Assembly (NCBI RefSeq): GCF_951230155.1
Contig: NZ_CATNVD010000017.1
Coordinates: forward strand, 1 to 64,000
Direction of reading: 5' to 3'
DNA: 64,000 nt
Origin: Parablautia sp. Marseille-Q6255
GTDB lineage: Bacteria > Bacillota > Clostridia > Lachnospirales > Lachnospiraceae
The notes beneath the pieces are model-generated. The model did not search any database. It had not been told where the DNA came from and saw only the letters and a list, made by a program, of their open reading frames with translations. A program made the translations under genes and the position numbers. Within the stretch, counting starts at the first letter, position 1. Every line of letters starts with the position of its first letter. Of the stretch, positions 50,371 to 59,327 are shown piece by piece.

Positions 50371-52299
50371 ATGTTTAAAGTAACTTTCAAATTCGAAAAC
50401 AGCGAGGATGTTGTAGTGTTTGCAGCAGAAGGAGAAAACCTTCTGGAGCTGGCAAAAAAAGCAAATGTGGCCATTGATGCACCGTGTAACGGAAATGCGG
50501 CATGTGGAAAGTGTAAGGTGAAGCTGCTGGGCGGCAGCCTGCTTTCTGAAAAAACGCGTCACATTACACAGGAAGAATACGATCAGGGCTGGAGACTGTC
50601 CTGTATCAGCACGGTCAATTCTGACGTGGAAATACTGGTACCGGACATTGCGTCTGCCTACCGCAGCCGGATGAAGGTTGCTGATCTGAGTTCTACAGAA
50701 GAGATTCAGATTTTTGAAAAAGCAAAGGCGGATATCGCAGAGGCCGGCATTACATTTGAAAATGATCTGGAGATCATTGATGTACAGCTGGAGACTCCTT
50801 CGCTGGATGATACGATGCCAGATAATGAGCGGCTGATCCGGGCGATCGTGGCACAGTGCGGTGTGAAAAAGGTGAAGATCACGTTTGCTGCGCTGAAAAA
50901 GCTGGCGGATGCACTGCGCCAGTCAGGCTTTCATCTGAAATGTGTAGTGCGTCGTTTGGACAATAAAATGGAAGTTCTGGATGTGATGCCAAAGGGGGCA
51001 CAGCCACAGGTAGGCGGACTTGCCATTGATATTGGTACGACAACTGTATCGGCGCTTCTGGTCGATATGCTGACAGGAAAGATCCTTGCGAAGGCTTCTT
51101 CCGGAAACGGTCAGATCCGCTTTGGCGCAGATGTGATCAACCGGATTATTGAGCAGCAGAAGGTTGGAGGCCGTAAAAAGCTTCAGGCGGCAGTCGTTGA
51201 TGAAACGCTGAATCCTCTTGTGGATTCTCTTTGCCGTGCTTCAGGCTTTGCTCATGATAATATTTTCAGGATCTGTATTGCAGGAAATACGACCATGAAT
51301 CATCTCTTATTTGCCGTCGATGCTGATCCGGTCCGCATGGAACCGTATATTCCGACGTTTTATGAGGTGGATGGCGTTTATGCGGCTGATCTTGGTATTG
51401 ATATCAACCGGCATGCGCGCGTGATCATTGCGCCAAACATCGGAAGCTATGTGGGAGGAGACATTACGGCAGGTACGCTTGCAAGCGCGATCTGGAATAA
51501 AGACGAAATGTCCCTGCTGATCGATCTTGGTACAAACGGAGAGCTTGTGTTTGGCAATTCCGAATTTATGATGAGCTGCGCATGCTCCGCAGGTCCTGCC
51601 TTTGAAGGCGGCGACATCAGCTGCGGAATGCGTGCGACGGATGGTGCGATCGAAGCATGTACGATTGACAGGGAAACCATGGAGCCGACGTTTACGATCG
51701 TCGGAGAGGAAGGTCAGAAGCCGGCAGGTATCTGTGGCTCCGGTATCATCGACATTATCAGTGAGCTGTTCCGCTGCGGTATCATCAGTCCGAAAGGCAA
51801 GTTTATCCGTGAAGGCAGCAGGATCCGTCACGACGAATACGGTATGGGAAGCTTTGTGCTTGCCTTCCGCGAGGAGGCGGCGTCTGTTAAAGACATTGAG
51901 CTGACAGAGGTTGATATTGACAACTTTATCCGCGCCAAGGGCGCTATCTTTTCCGCCATTCGCGTGATGCTGCAGTCTCTTGATTTTGACGTGGACATGA
52001 TCGATCATGTATACGTAGCAGGCGGCATCGGGAGCGGGATCAATATGCGCAATGCGGTGAACATCGGCATGTTTCCGGATATTGAGCTGGAGAAATTCAC
52101 GTATATCGGAAATTCTTCTCTGTCAGGCGCTTACGCTATGCTGTGTTCTGCACAGGCAGAAGAGAAGGTCGCTGACGTGGCGCACAATATGACGTATCTG
52201 GAACTCAGCAATGAGCCGACATATATGGATGAATTTGTAGCAAGCTGCTTTTTGCCGCACACAGATGCGACACTGTTCCCATCACTGGAAATGAAGTGA
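50371..52299 (+). CDS. acsV: reductive activator of the corrinoid protein (AcsV/RACo)
   Basis: The 642-residue protein has an N-terminal [2Fe-2S] ferredoxin domain (C39, C45, C48, C78; APCNGNAACGKC) and a C-terminal ASKHA-type ATPase (GGLAIDIGTTTVSALLVD, ICIAGNTTMNHLL, IDLGTNGEL, GICGSGIIDII, YVAGGIGSGINM). It uses ATP to reduce inactive Co(II) in CFeSP. A separate transcript part is suggested by hairpins on both sides. Confidence 0.94.
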   Translation: MFKVTFKFENSEDVVVFAAEGENLLELAKKANVAIDAPCNGNAACGKCKVKLLGGSLLSEKTRHITQEEYDQGWRLSCISTVNSDVEILVPDIASAYRSRMKVADLSSTEEIQIFEKAKADIAEAGITFENDLEIIDVQLETPSLDDTMPDNERLIRAIVAQCGVKKVKITFAALKKLADALRQSGFHLKCVVRRLDNKMEVLDVMPKGAQPQVGGLAIDIGTTTVSALLVDMLTGKILAKASSGNGQIRFGADVINRIIEQQKVGGRKKLQAAVVDETLNPLVDSLCRASGFAHDNIFRICIAGNTTMNHLLFAVDADPVRMEPYIPTFYEVDGVYAADLGIDINRHARVIIAPNIGSYVGGDITAGTLASAIWNKDEMSLLIDLGTNGELVFGNSEFMMSCACSAGPAFEGGDISCGMRATDGAIEACTIDRETMEPTFTIVGEEGQKPAGICGSGIIDIISELFRCGIISPKGKFIREGSRIRHDEYGMGSFVLAFREEAASVKDIELTEVDIDNFIRAKGAIFSAIRVMLQSLDFDVDMIDHVYVAGGIGSGINMRNAVNIGMFPDIELEKFTYIGNSSLSGAYAMLCSAQAEEKVADVAHNMTYLELSNEPTYMDEFVASCFLPHTDATLFPSLEMK

Positions 52300-52319
52300 T
52301 TCAACAGTTCTGTACGGCA

Positions 52320-52380
52320 GTAATCCGAAAAAACAGACTGTGCAAGCTTGCCTGCATACGGGCTGGATTTTTCGGATTAC
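52320..52380 (+). terminator. terminator or attenuator after acsV
   Basis: GTAATCCGAAAAA pairs perfectly with TTTTTCGGATTAC; the 35-base loop holds the dispersed sequence also seen at 46674. Behind it is CGGGAAAG, with no T run. Confidence 0.65.
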
Positions 52381-52434
52381 GGGAAAGAACAGGAATAATA
52401 TACTATAAAAATTATGCAGAGTAAGGAGAATTGT

Positions 52435-53070
52435 ATGGAATTTGAATACGAAAAAGACAACATAGACAGGGTGCCTTTTGAACATTATCTGGAAGAGTAT
52501 GCGAAAAAGGATCCGAAAGAAATCAGTTTGCGTACCGGTTTTCCTTATTCTGAAGAAAAAGGCGCATTTACTCTGCTGTTCCTTGGAAAGGAGTACGAGG
52601 TCAGCTATCCGGATTTTCATGTAAGACGTACGCAGGAGGACGATCAGTGGTGTCCGCTGCCTGAGATGGCAAAAGCAAAGACGCTGGTCATCCGTTTTCT
52701 GACAGAGTGCTGCCAGGCAAAGAGTACCGGGAAGTTTCTGACATACCGGGAAGTGCCGTGGGGTGAGCTGTACTACCGTCAGTTTAACGGACGCTGCATG
52801 ATGCGTCTGGCATTTTCCTATGGCAACAGGCTGGAGGAATTTGTCCGTGTAATGGAAAAAATGAAGGCGAAAAAAATCAAGGCAGGAGACGAGGGGTATG
52901 AAATCGAGCTGTTTTCAGGGTTTTTCATCCGCTTTCAGCTCTGGGGCGGTGATGAGGAGTTTCCGCCGTCCTCGCAGATCCTGTTCAGTGATAATTTTCC
53001 GGTCGCCTTTCATGCGGAAGACCTCGTGGTCGCCTGCGACGTTATCCTTGGGACAATGAAGCAGTTGTAA
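52435..53070 (+). CDS. DUF3786 protein of the acetogenesis cluster
   Basis: The 211-residue protein has VPFEHYLEEYAKKDPKEIS, GAFTLLFLGKEYEVSYPD and a C-terminal DEEFPPSSQILFSDNFPVAFHAEDLVVACDVIL, the DUF3786 pattern. Genes of this family recur beside CODH/ACS and corrinoid genes in acetogens and methanogens, but the function is unknown. Two cysteines are adjacent (ECCQ). TAAGGAG sets the ATG. Confidence 0.78.
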   Translation: MEFEYEKDNIDRVPFEHYLEEYAKKDPKEISLRTGFPYSEEKGAFTLLFLGKEYEVSYPDFHVRRTQEDDQWCPLPEMAKAKTLVIRFLTECCQAKSTGKFLTYREVPWGELYYRQFNGRCMMRLAFSYGNRLEEFVRVMEKMKAKKIKAGDEGYEIELFSGFFIRFQLWGGDEEFPPSSQILFSDNFPVAFHAEDLVVACDVILGTMKQL

Positions 53071-53102
53071 ATAAATAAAAATTATAGCAGGAGGGTTTAC
53101 CA

Positions 53103-54788
53103 ATGGGATTCAAAACAGACATCGAAATCGCACAGGAAACTACAATGTCTCCGATTACGGAGATCGCAGCAAAGGCTGGCATTGATCCGAAGTATCTGGA
53201 GCAGTACGGAAATTATAAGGCAAAGATCGACTACAATCTTCTGAAAGAAACAGATAAGAAGGACGGAAAGCTCATCCTTGTCACAGCGATCAACCCGACT
53301 CCGGCAGGAGAAGGAAAGACAACGACGACAGTTGGTCTGGCTGACGGACTGCAGAAGCTGGGCAAGAACGTTATGGTAGCGCTTCGTGAGCCGTCCCTCG
53401 GACCGGTATTTGGCGTAAAGGGCGGAGCAGCAGGCGGCGGATACGCACAGGTCGTTCCGATGGAAGATATCAACCTCCACTTTACCGGTGACTTCCATGC
53501 GATCGGCGCAGCAAACAACCTGCTTGCAGCAATGCTTGACAACCACATCTACCAGGGCAATGCACTGAACATCGACCCGAGAAAGATCACATGGAGAAGA
53601 TGTGTGGATATGAACGACCGTCAGCTGCGTTTCGTTGTAGACGGACTTGGCGGAAAGACAAACGGCATGCCGAGAGAGGATGGCTATGATATCACAGTAG
53701 CATCCGAGATCATGGCAGTTCTGTGTCTGGCAAGCGACATCACAGACCTGAAGAAACGTCTGGCAAGAATCATTGTTGGTTATACATACGGAAAAGCTTC
53801 TGAGCAGAAGCCGGTAACAGCAGGCGATCTGCATGCAGAGGGCGCTATGTGCGCACTGCTCAAGGACGCTCTGAAGCCGAACCTTGTACAGACACTGGAG
53901 CACGTTCCGGCGATCGTACACGGCGGACCGTTCGCAAATATCGCACACGGATGTAACTCCGTAATCGCAACAAAGATGGCGTTAAAGCTTGGTGATTATG
54001 CGATCACAGAGGCAGGCTTCGGCGCAGACCTCGGAGCTGAGAAGTTCCTTGACATCAAGTGCCGTATGGCAGGACTGAAGCCGAATGCAGTCGTGATCGT
54101 AGCTACGGTACGTGCGCTGAAATACAACGGAGGCGTTCCGAAGGCTGACCTGAACAACGAGAACCTTGAGGCTCTGGAAAAGGGACTTCCGAACCTGCTC
54201 AAGCATGTAAGCAATATCAGAAACGTATACAAACTGCCGTGCGTAGTAGCGATCAACGCATTCCCGACCGATACAAAGGCAGAGCTTGACCTCGTAGAGA
54301 GCAAGTGTAAAGAGCTCGGTGTAAACGTAGCACTGTCCGAGGTATGGGCAAAGGGCGGCGAAGGCGGCATCAAGCTTGCAGAAGAAGTGATCCGTCTCGT
54401 AGAGGAGCCGAACGACTTCACATACAGCTATGAGCTGGAGGGAAGCATCGAGGATAAGCTCAACCAGATCGTACAGAAGATCTACGGCGGCAAGAGAGTT
54501 GTCCTGACAGCAAACGCACAGAAGCAGGCAAAAGAGCTCGAGGCTCTCGGCTACGGCAACTGCCCGATCTGCGTGGCTAAGACACAGTACTCCCTGACAG
54601 ACGACCAGACGAAGCTCGGCGCGCCGACAGACTTCGAGGTAACGGTACGTAACCTCAAGATCTCCGCAGGTGCAGGCTTTATCGTAGCGCTTACCGGTGA
54701 GATCATGACAATGCCGGGTCTGCCGAAGGTACCGGCTGCAGAGAGAATCGACGTAGACGAGACAGGAAAGATCTCCGGGCTGTTCTAA
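53103..54788 (+). CDS. fhs: formate-tetrahydrofolate ligase
   Basis: The 561-residue protein has the P loop [10 protein letters not shown] (residues 66-75), [17 protein letters not shown], and [20 protein letters not shown]. It makes 10-formyl-THF from formate and ATP, the entry to the methyl branch. Codon use is strongly biased as for acsA. AGGAGGG precedes the ATG. Confidence 0.97.
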   Translation: MGFKTDIEIAQETTMSPITEIAAKAGIDPKYLEQYGNYKAKIDYNLLKETDKKDGKLILVTAINPTPAGEGKTTTTVGLADGLQKLGKNVMVALREPSLGPVFGVKGGAAGGGYAQVVPMEDINLHFTGDFHAIGAANNLLAAMLDNHIYQGNALNIDPRKITWRRCVDMNDRQLRFVVDGLGGKTNGMPREDGYDITVASEIMAVLCLASDITDLKKRLARIIVGYTYGKASEQKPVTAGDLHAEGAMCALLKDALKPNLVQTLEHVPAIVHGGPFANIAHGCNSVIATKMALKLGDYAITEAGFGADLGAEKFLDIKCRMAGLKPNAVVIVATVRALKYNGGVPKADLNNENLEALEKGLPNLLKHVSNIRNVYKLPCVVAINAFPTDTKAELDLVESKCKELGVNVALSEVWAKGGEGGIKLAEEVIRLVEEPNDFTYSYELEGSIEDKLNQIVQKIYGGKRVVLTANAQKQAKELEALGYGNCPICVAKTQYSLTDDQTKLGAPTDFEVTVRNLKISAGAGFIVALTGEIMTMPGLPKVPAAERIDVDETGKISGLF

Positions 54789-54808
54789 ATTTCTTTGCAG
54801 AAAACGAT

Positions 54809-54855
54809 ACTGTGGAAAGCGTGCAGCTGATACGCTGCTGCAGGCTTTTCACAGT
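54809..54855 (+). terminator. hairpin between fhs and fchA
   Basis: ACTGTGGAAAGC pairs with GCTTTTCACAGT, inner GCAG with CTGC, then GAAAAAAGTTTT. It may be a partial terminator. Confidence 0.65.
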
Positions 54856-54921
54856 GAAAAAAGTTTTGTAAAACAGATATTCAGGAATATCCGTGACAGG
54901 TAGATTAGGAGGTAGATAGCG

Positions 54922-55551
54922 ATGGGTTTTTCAACAGTACCATGTAATGAATTTGTAGAAGTGCTCGCGTCTAAGGCTCCGGTTCCAGGCGGCGGTGGTG
55001 CATCTGCGCTTGTAGGCGCAGTTGGAACAGCTCTTGGAAACATGGTCGGAAGCCTCACAGTAGGAAAGAAAAAATATGCTGATGTAGAGGCTGAGATGTA
55101 TGAGCTCAAGGCAAAATGCGACAAGCTGCAGGCAGAGCTCCTTGCGCTTGTAGAGAAGGATGCGGAGGTATTCGAACCGCTTGCAAAAGCATACGGTATG
55201 CCGCGTGCCACAGAGGAAGAAAAGGCAGAAAAAGCGCGCGTGATGGAGATCGTCCTGAAAGATGCGTGTGCAGTGCCGATGGAGATCATGGAGAAATGCT
55301 GTGAGGCAATTGAACTGATCAGAGAATTTGCTGCAAAGGGTTCTGCACTGGCGATCAGCGATGCAGGCGTGGGCGCAGCGTTCTGCAAGGCCGCATTAAA
55401 GGGAGCAAGCCTGAACGTATACATCAATACGAAGTCTATGGCAAACAAAGAGTACGCAGCAGAGCTGAATGCAAAGGCTGACGCAATGCTTGAGAAATAT
55501 CCGCCGATGGCAGATGAGATTTTTGACAGCGTACTGGCACGCCTGAAATAA
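54922..55551 (+). CDS. fchA: methenyl-THF cyclohydrolase, cyclodeaminase family
   Basis: The 209-residue protein is an FTCD C-terminal (cyclodeaminase) domain: PCNEFVEVLASKAPVPGGGGASAL, AVGTALGNMVGSLTVGKKKY, and SDAGVGAAFCKAAL. In acetogens it converts methenyl-THF with the next gene folD covering methylene-THF dehydrogenase. It follows fhs after the hairpin. Confidence 0.9.
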   Translation: MGFSTVPCNEFVEVLASKAPVPGGGGASALVGAVGTALGNMVGSLTVGKKKYADVEAEMYELKAKCDKLQAELLALVEKDAEVFEPLAKAYGMPRATEEEKAEKARVMEIVLKDACAVPMEIMEKCCEAIELIREFAAKGSALAISDAGVGAAFCKAALKGASLNVYINTKSMANKEYAAELNAKADAMLEKYPPMADEIFDSVLARLK

Positions 55552-55608
55552 GGTCTGTAAAGCAGGCAATTAAATTATACGAAGCGAATAGCAGAAAAGG
55601 AGCACAAA

Positions 55609-56463
55609 ATGGCAAAGCAGTTACTTGGTAAAGAGGTTACGGCTGCCCTCAACGAGAGAATTAAAGCGAAAGTAGCCGAACTGGAAGCAAAGGGTGTAAA
55701 GCCGACACTTGGCATTATCCGTGTCGGAGAAAATGAGAGCGATATTTCCTACGAGAGAGGTGCAACAAAGCGCTGCGAAACACTTGGCGTAGCATGTGAG
55801 AAGATCCTTCTTCCGGCTGACGTATCTCAGGAAGAGCTTTTGAAGGTGATCGACGATGTAAATAAGAATGACGCGATCCACGGCGTTCTTCTGTTCCGTC
55901 CGCTTCCGAAGCACCTGAATCAGTCTGTGATCGAGAACGCGCTGGATCCGGCAAAGGATGTTGACTGTATGACAGATGGTTCCATGTCTGGTGTATTTAC
56001 AGGAAAAGCTATCGGCTATCCGCCGTGCACACCTCAGGCATGTATGGAGATCCTGGATCATTACGGGATCGACTGCACAGGCAAAAAAGCAGTTGTGATC
56101 GGACGAAGCCTTGTCGTAGGTAAGCCGGCAGCCATGATGCTGATCAAGAAGAATGCGACTGTTACTGTATGTCATACAAAGACAGTTGATATGCCAAGCG
56201 TTGCAAAAGAGGCAGATATCATCATCGTAGCAGCAGGACGCGCAGGTGTTGTAGGCGCAGAGTATGTAAAACCGGGACAGGTTGTCATCGATGTAGGTAT
56301 CAACGTAAATGCAGAAGGCAAGCTTTGCGGCGATGTTGACTACGCAGCAGTGGAGCCGATCGTAGAGGCGATCACTCCGGTACCGGGCGGCGTAGGAAGC
56401 GTAACGACTTCTGTGCTCGTAAGCCACGTAGTAGAAGCTGCTGCAAAGAAGGCAGGTATCTGA
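55609..56463 (+). CDS. folD: bifunctional methylene-THF dehydrogenase/cyclohydrolase
   Basis: The 284-residue protein has NESDISYERGATKRCETLG with the catalytic Tyr and Lys, PLPKHLNQSVIENALDP, KDVDCMTDG, VVIGRSLVVGKPAAMML and PVPGGVGSVTTSVL. It produces methylene-THF for MetF. With fchA also present, its cyclohydrolase activity may be redundant. Confidence 0.96.
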   Translation: MAKQLLGKEVTAALNERIKAKVAELEAKGVKPTLGIIRVGENESDISYERGATKRCETLGVACEKILLPADVSQEELLKVIDDVNKNDAIHGVLLFRPLPKHLNQSVIENALDPAKDVDCMTDGSMSGVFTGKAIGYPPCTPQACMEILDHYGIDCTGKKAVVIGRSLVVGKPAAMMLIKKNATVTVCHTKTVDMPSVAKEADIIIVAAGRAGVVGAEYVKPGQVVIDVGINVNAEGKLCGDVDYAAVEPIVEAITPVPGGVGSVTTSVLVSHVVEAAAKKAGI

Positions 56464-56498
56464 TCCGGCCAAAAGCAGTAAAAGATAAATGAAAAGAA

Positions 56499-56575
56499 AA
56501 CAGCCTTTTTGTGTCGGAGTGAAAAGTCCGCAGGACATATTCACTTTCCATATACACAAAAGGCTGTTTTTTATT
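56499..56575. terminator. strong terminator at the end of the acetogenesis cluster
   Basis: AACAGCCTTTTTGTGT pairs with ACACAAAAGGCTGTT over a 44-base loop, with a T run after and an A-rich stretch before. It serves the converging flavoprotein gene as well. Confidence 0.85.
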
Positions 56576-56590
56576 AAGAAGATAACCGGC

Positions 56591-58324
56591 TTAATCGACT
56601 GCATCTGAAAAATCCCGGTCCATACACGGGGAAAAGGAAGAATGCAACGTTCCGTTTTGTATGGAGATTACAATGCGTTTTTCCCATGCCGGATCTGTGA
56701 GAGGAAAGTCACTGCGGTAATGTCCTCCACGACTTTCTTTTCGCTGCGACATGGCAAGAGCAAGAGCTTCTGACAGAGTCAGTGCATGCTCCGCACAAAG
56801 TGCAGCTTTTAGAACACTCTCCTGCGAAGAAAACAAATATTTCCAGGGAAAGAATTTCTGACGCAGTGTTTGGATTTCCTGCCTCACAAAGTCAAGGTCG
56901 GATTGATTTCTTTGGACATTGCAGTATTTCCACATGAGATCTTTTACTTTCAGGGTGATGGCCTCTGGAGAAAGAAGATTTTCAGAAGCAATAGTATGGT
57001 CCGAGCGGTAAGTTCTGTGAAGCTGTGTTTGTAATTCGCTTTCAGATAAGGAATAAATGGAGGTCTGACTTGCATATGCAGCTGCAGATATAGCAGCCAG
57101 AGTTCCAAATACAAGGCAGCTTCCAGAAGCATTTCCACCGAGCCGGTCAGCACCGTGAATACCGCCGGCACATTCACCGCATGCGAATAGACCGGGAATG
57201 GTGCTCTGGCAGGTGTGGTCGACAAAGATTCCGCCATTAGCGGCATGAAAAAACGGTGCGATTTTGATCGTGTCTTTTGAGAGGGTTATATCAAATGTTT
57301 CGTGTAACCAGCTTATATAATCCCTTACATAGCTTCGCGGATCAAGAAGAATTTCCGGCCGGTAACAAATCTCTACTCCGTTATCACAGCTTTTTAAAGC
57401 AGCATCGAAAAGAGCAAGATCAAACTCTCCAGTTTTGTCTGCCGTCGTAAAAGGACCATGGAGCGCCCGCTTCTTCAGACAATGGCCCATTTCTTCATCG
57501 GAAGAGAAATACTGACGCAGTACATTTGTCTGGCTGGAGTCGAACAGTCCGCTGCAATAATCAAGACTGCCCTCCCGGAATACAATTTTATATCCCGGAG
57601 AGATAAAGCCGGGGATAAATTGATTAAATTCCAGATTAATTAAGGAAGCACCTGCTTTTAATGCTAATGCCTGACCATCCCCGCATACGTCAGGACTGTT
57701 AAGATTATGTTTATAAAGTCCTCCGAAACCACCGGTAGCAAGGATCACGGATTTGGCTGTGATGGCTTCATATGTCCTTGTGTTTTTCCGGTAGAAGCAG
57801 GCGCCGCAGATTGCTCCTGATGATTGCTGTAACAGGGCGATCAGTTCAGTATCCTCTGCGAGCGTGATGTTTGGGTGGGCTTCTATACGAGCGCGCACGG
57901 AGGTACGGATCTGCTTCCAGTCCTTCCAGAAATATAAGTCATGTGCATGTGTTCCGAAACAGGGAAGCTTGGGCTCCGGTAACTTTTCAAAAGCTATGCC
58001 CATTCGTTTCAGGTAAGAAATACAGGAACGGATGTTGCGGATGTAATACTGGTTCATCCAGGTATCATTCATGCGGGCACTGCAGGCGAGGATGTCTTCC
58101 AGAAAAACGGTTTCGTCATTCTCATCTATAGTTGCCTGGCAATGGATGGTATCCATCAGTCCGTAAAAGCTTGAGCCGGAGCAAAGCTGTGTTTTGGTTA
58201 TCAGCAGTACGCGCACACCGGCGTCAGCGGCGCGGAATGCGGCTGTGATCCCGGCAAGCCCGCAGCCAATTACGAGGACATCAAATGTTTCTTTTTTTCT
58301 TTTTACCGGAAGTACATCGTACAT
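56591..58324 (-). CDS. FAD-dependent fumarate-reductase/aspartate-oxidase-like flavoprotein
   Basis: The 577-residue protein has the FAD motif VLVIGCGLAGITAA (residues about 16-29), ILATGGFGGLYKHN, and HAANGGIFVDHT with GLFACGECAGGIHGADRLGGNA, typical of the SdhA/FrdA/NadB/AprA superfamily. No signal peptide, heme or iron-sulfur motifs, so it is soluble. The oxidised or reduced substrate is unknown. It is divergent to the peptide transporter and 25 bases behind the FadR-type gene, which suggests shared control and a small catabolic pathway. Confidence 0.8.
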   Translation of the reverse strand: MYDVLPVKRKKETFDVLVIGCGLAGITAAFRAADAGVRVLLITKTQLCSGSSFYGLMDTIHCQATIDENDETVFLEDILACSARMNDTWMNQYYIRNIRSCISYLKRMGIAFEKLPEPKLPCFGTHAHDLYFWKDWKQIRTSVRARIEAHPNITLAEDTELIALLQQSSGAICGACFYRKNTRTYEAITAKSVILATGGFGGLYKHNLNSPDVCGDGQALALKAGASLINLEFNQFIPGFISPGYKIVFREGSLDYCSGLFDSSQTNVLRQYFSSDEEMGHCLKKRALHGPFTTADKTGEFDLALFDAALKSCDNGVEICYRPEILLDPRSYVRDYISWLHETFDITLSKDTIKIAPFFHAANGGIFVDHTCQSTIPGLFACGECAGGIHGADRLGGNASGSCLVFGTLAAISAAAYASQTSIYSLSESELQTQLHRTYRSDHTIASENLLSPEAITLKVKDLMWKYCNVQRNQSDLDFVRQEIQTLRQKFFPWKYLFSSQESVLKAALCAEHALTLSEALALAMSQRKESRGGHYRSDFPLTDPAWEKRIVISIQNGTLHSSFSPCMDRDFSDAVD

Positions 58325-58348
58325 TCTATTATCCTCCTCAGGTTTCGT

Positions 58349-59071
58349 TTATTTTTTATCGTAATCGTAATTAAAATGATAATACATGGCATCATGAAAA
58401 GCAGAGCGGTCATGTGCAAGCAGCGCTTCATAAATCCGTTTATGTTTGTCTATTGTAATATTCAGGTGGCTATGTGTGCTTTTCATTTTGTAGGTTTCAT
58501 CGTACGCCCAGAAAAAGTCGATAATGGAGGTCATCAGACGATTTTGAACGTGAGAGAAGAGCGTGCGGTGAAAGGATGCATCCGCTTTAGCAAAAGCAAC
58601 GCCAAAAGAGGACATTGTTTTTGCCTTTGCCTGTGATTTCCCTTTTTTCTCCATTGTGTCAACGAGAATTGCAAGCTCTGCAATATCTTCCTGTGTGATA
58701 CTGTCGAAGGCATGATCCATGAAACCGATCTCAAGAATGCGCCGCAGCTCTTCGATATATTCTTCTAAATGAGGATCGCGGTAAGCAGAGAGCTGACTGA
58801 CCAGAGTGGACATGAAAAAGTCCATATTGCAATCACGGATAACAATGCCGACGCCCGGCCTGGATCGCACGAGTCCCGTAATCTCGAGTGCTTTGATAGA
58901 TTCCCGAAGGACATTTCGGCTGACGCCGAGCGATTCACACAGCTCCATTTCTGTAGGAAGCTTATCCCCGGGCTGAAGATTATTTCGGAAAATATATTCT
59001 TTGATCTCATCGTAAACACGAATATATAATTTTTCAGATTTCAGATTGTGAAGACCAGAAGTAGTTGTCAT
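58349..59071 (-). CDS. GntR-family regulator, FadR subgroup
   Basis: The 240-residue protein has an N-terminal winged helix (LYIRVYDEIKEYIF, LPTEMELCESLGVSRNVLRESIKALEITGLVRSR) and a C-terminal FCD helical domain with the metal/ligand residues (FMDHAF ... HRTLFSH ... DKHKRIYEALLAHD). AAGGAGGAG sets the ATG at 59071; the 57 codons upstream in frame cover the promoter and are rejected. Two identical operators flank its promoter and that of the transporter. Confidence 0.88.
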   Translation of the reverse strand: MTTTSGLHNLKSEKLYIRVYDEIKEYIFRNNLQPGDKLPTEMELCESLGVSRNVLRESIKALEITGLVRSRPGVGIVIRDCNMDFFMSTLVSQLSAYRDPHLEEYIEELRRILEIGFMDHAFDSITQEDIAELAILVDTMEKKGKSQAKAKTMSSFGVAFAKADASFHRTLFSHVQNRLMTSIIDFFWAYDETYKMKSTHSHLNITIDKHKRIYEALLAHDRSAFHDAMYYHFNYDYDKK

Positions 59072-59102
59072 TGAGAGACTCCTCCTTATTTGTGTGCTGT
59101 AT

Positions 59103-59120
59103 TTGTAGTACAAAGTACAA
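59103..59120. promoter_or_regulatory. FadR-type operator 1
   Basis: TTGTAGTACAAAGTACAA, imperfect palindrome with TTGTA/TACAA ends, just downstream of the regulator's own predicted start. Confidence 0.75.
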
Positions 59121-59132
59121 TTATATAAAAAC

Positions 59133-59161
59133 ATAATAGTATGTTTTACAAATAAAGTCAA
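59133..59161 (-). promoter_or_regulatory. promoter of the FadR-type gene and flavoprotein
   Basis: TTGACT-17-TATTAT on the minus strand; start about 59126, so operator 1 covers the first transcribed bases. Confidence 0.65.
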
Positions 59162-59230
59162 TAACAGGTTATAATATACAAAAAATAAGATAAAGAATAG
59201 AAATATATAACATAATAGACAAAAGATTGC

Positions 59231-59259
59231 TTGACATAACAAAAAAACTATGTTATTTT
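59231..59259 (+). promoter_or_regulatory. promoter of the peptide-transporter operon
   Basis: TTGACA-17-TATTTT; start about 59266, followed by operator 2. Confidence 0.65.
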
Positions 59260-59288
59260 CAACTTATCAAGGGCTTTTGTAACTGAGA

Positions 59289-59306
59289 TTGTAGTACAAA
59301 GTACAA
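59289..59306. promoter_or_regulatory. FadR-type operator 2
   Basis: An exact copy of the 18 bases at 59103-59120, same orientation, about 25 bases downstream of the transporter promoter start and just before the ribosome site AAAAAGGAGG. Confidence 0.75.
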
Positions 59307-59327
59307 ATTAAAAAAGGAGGACAAAGT

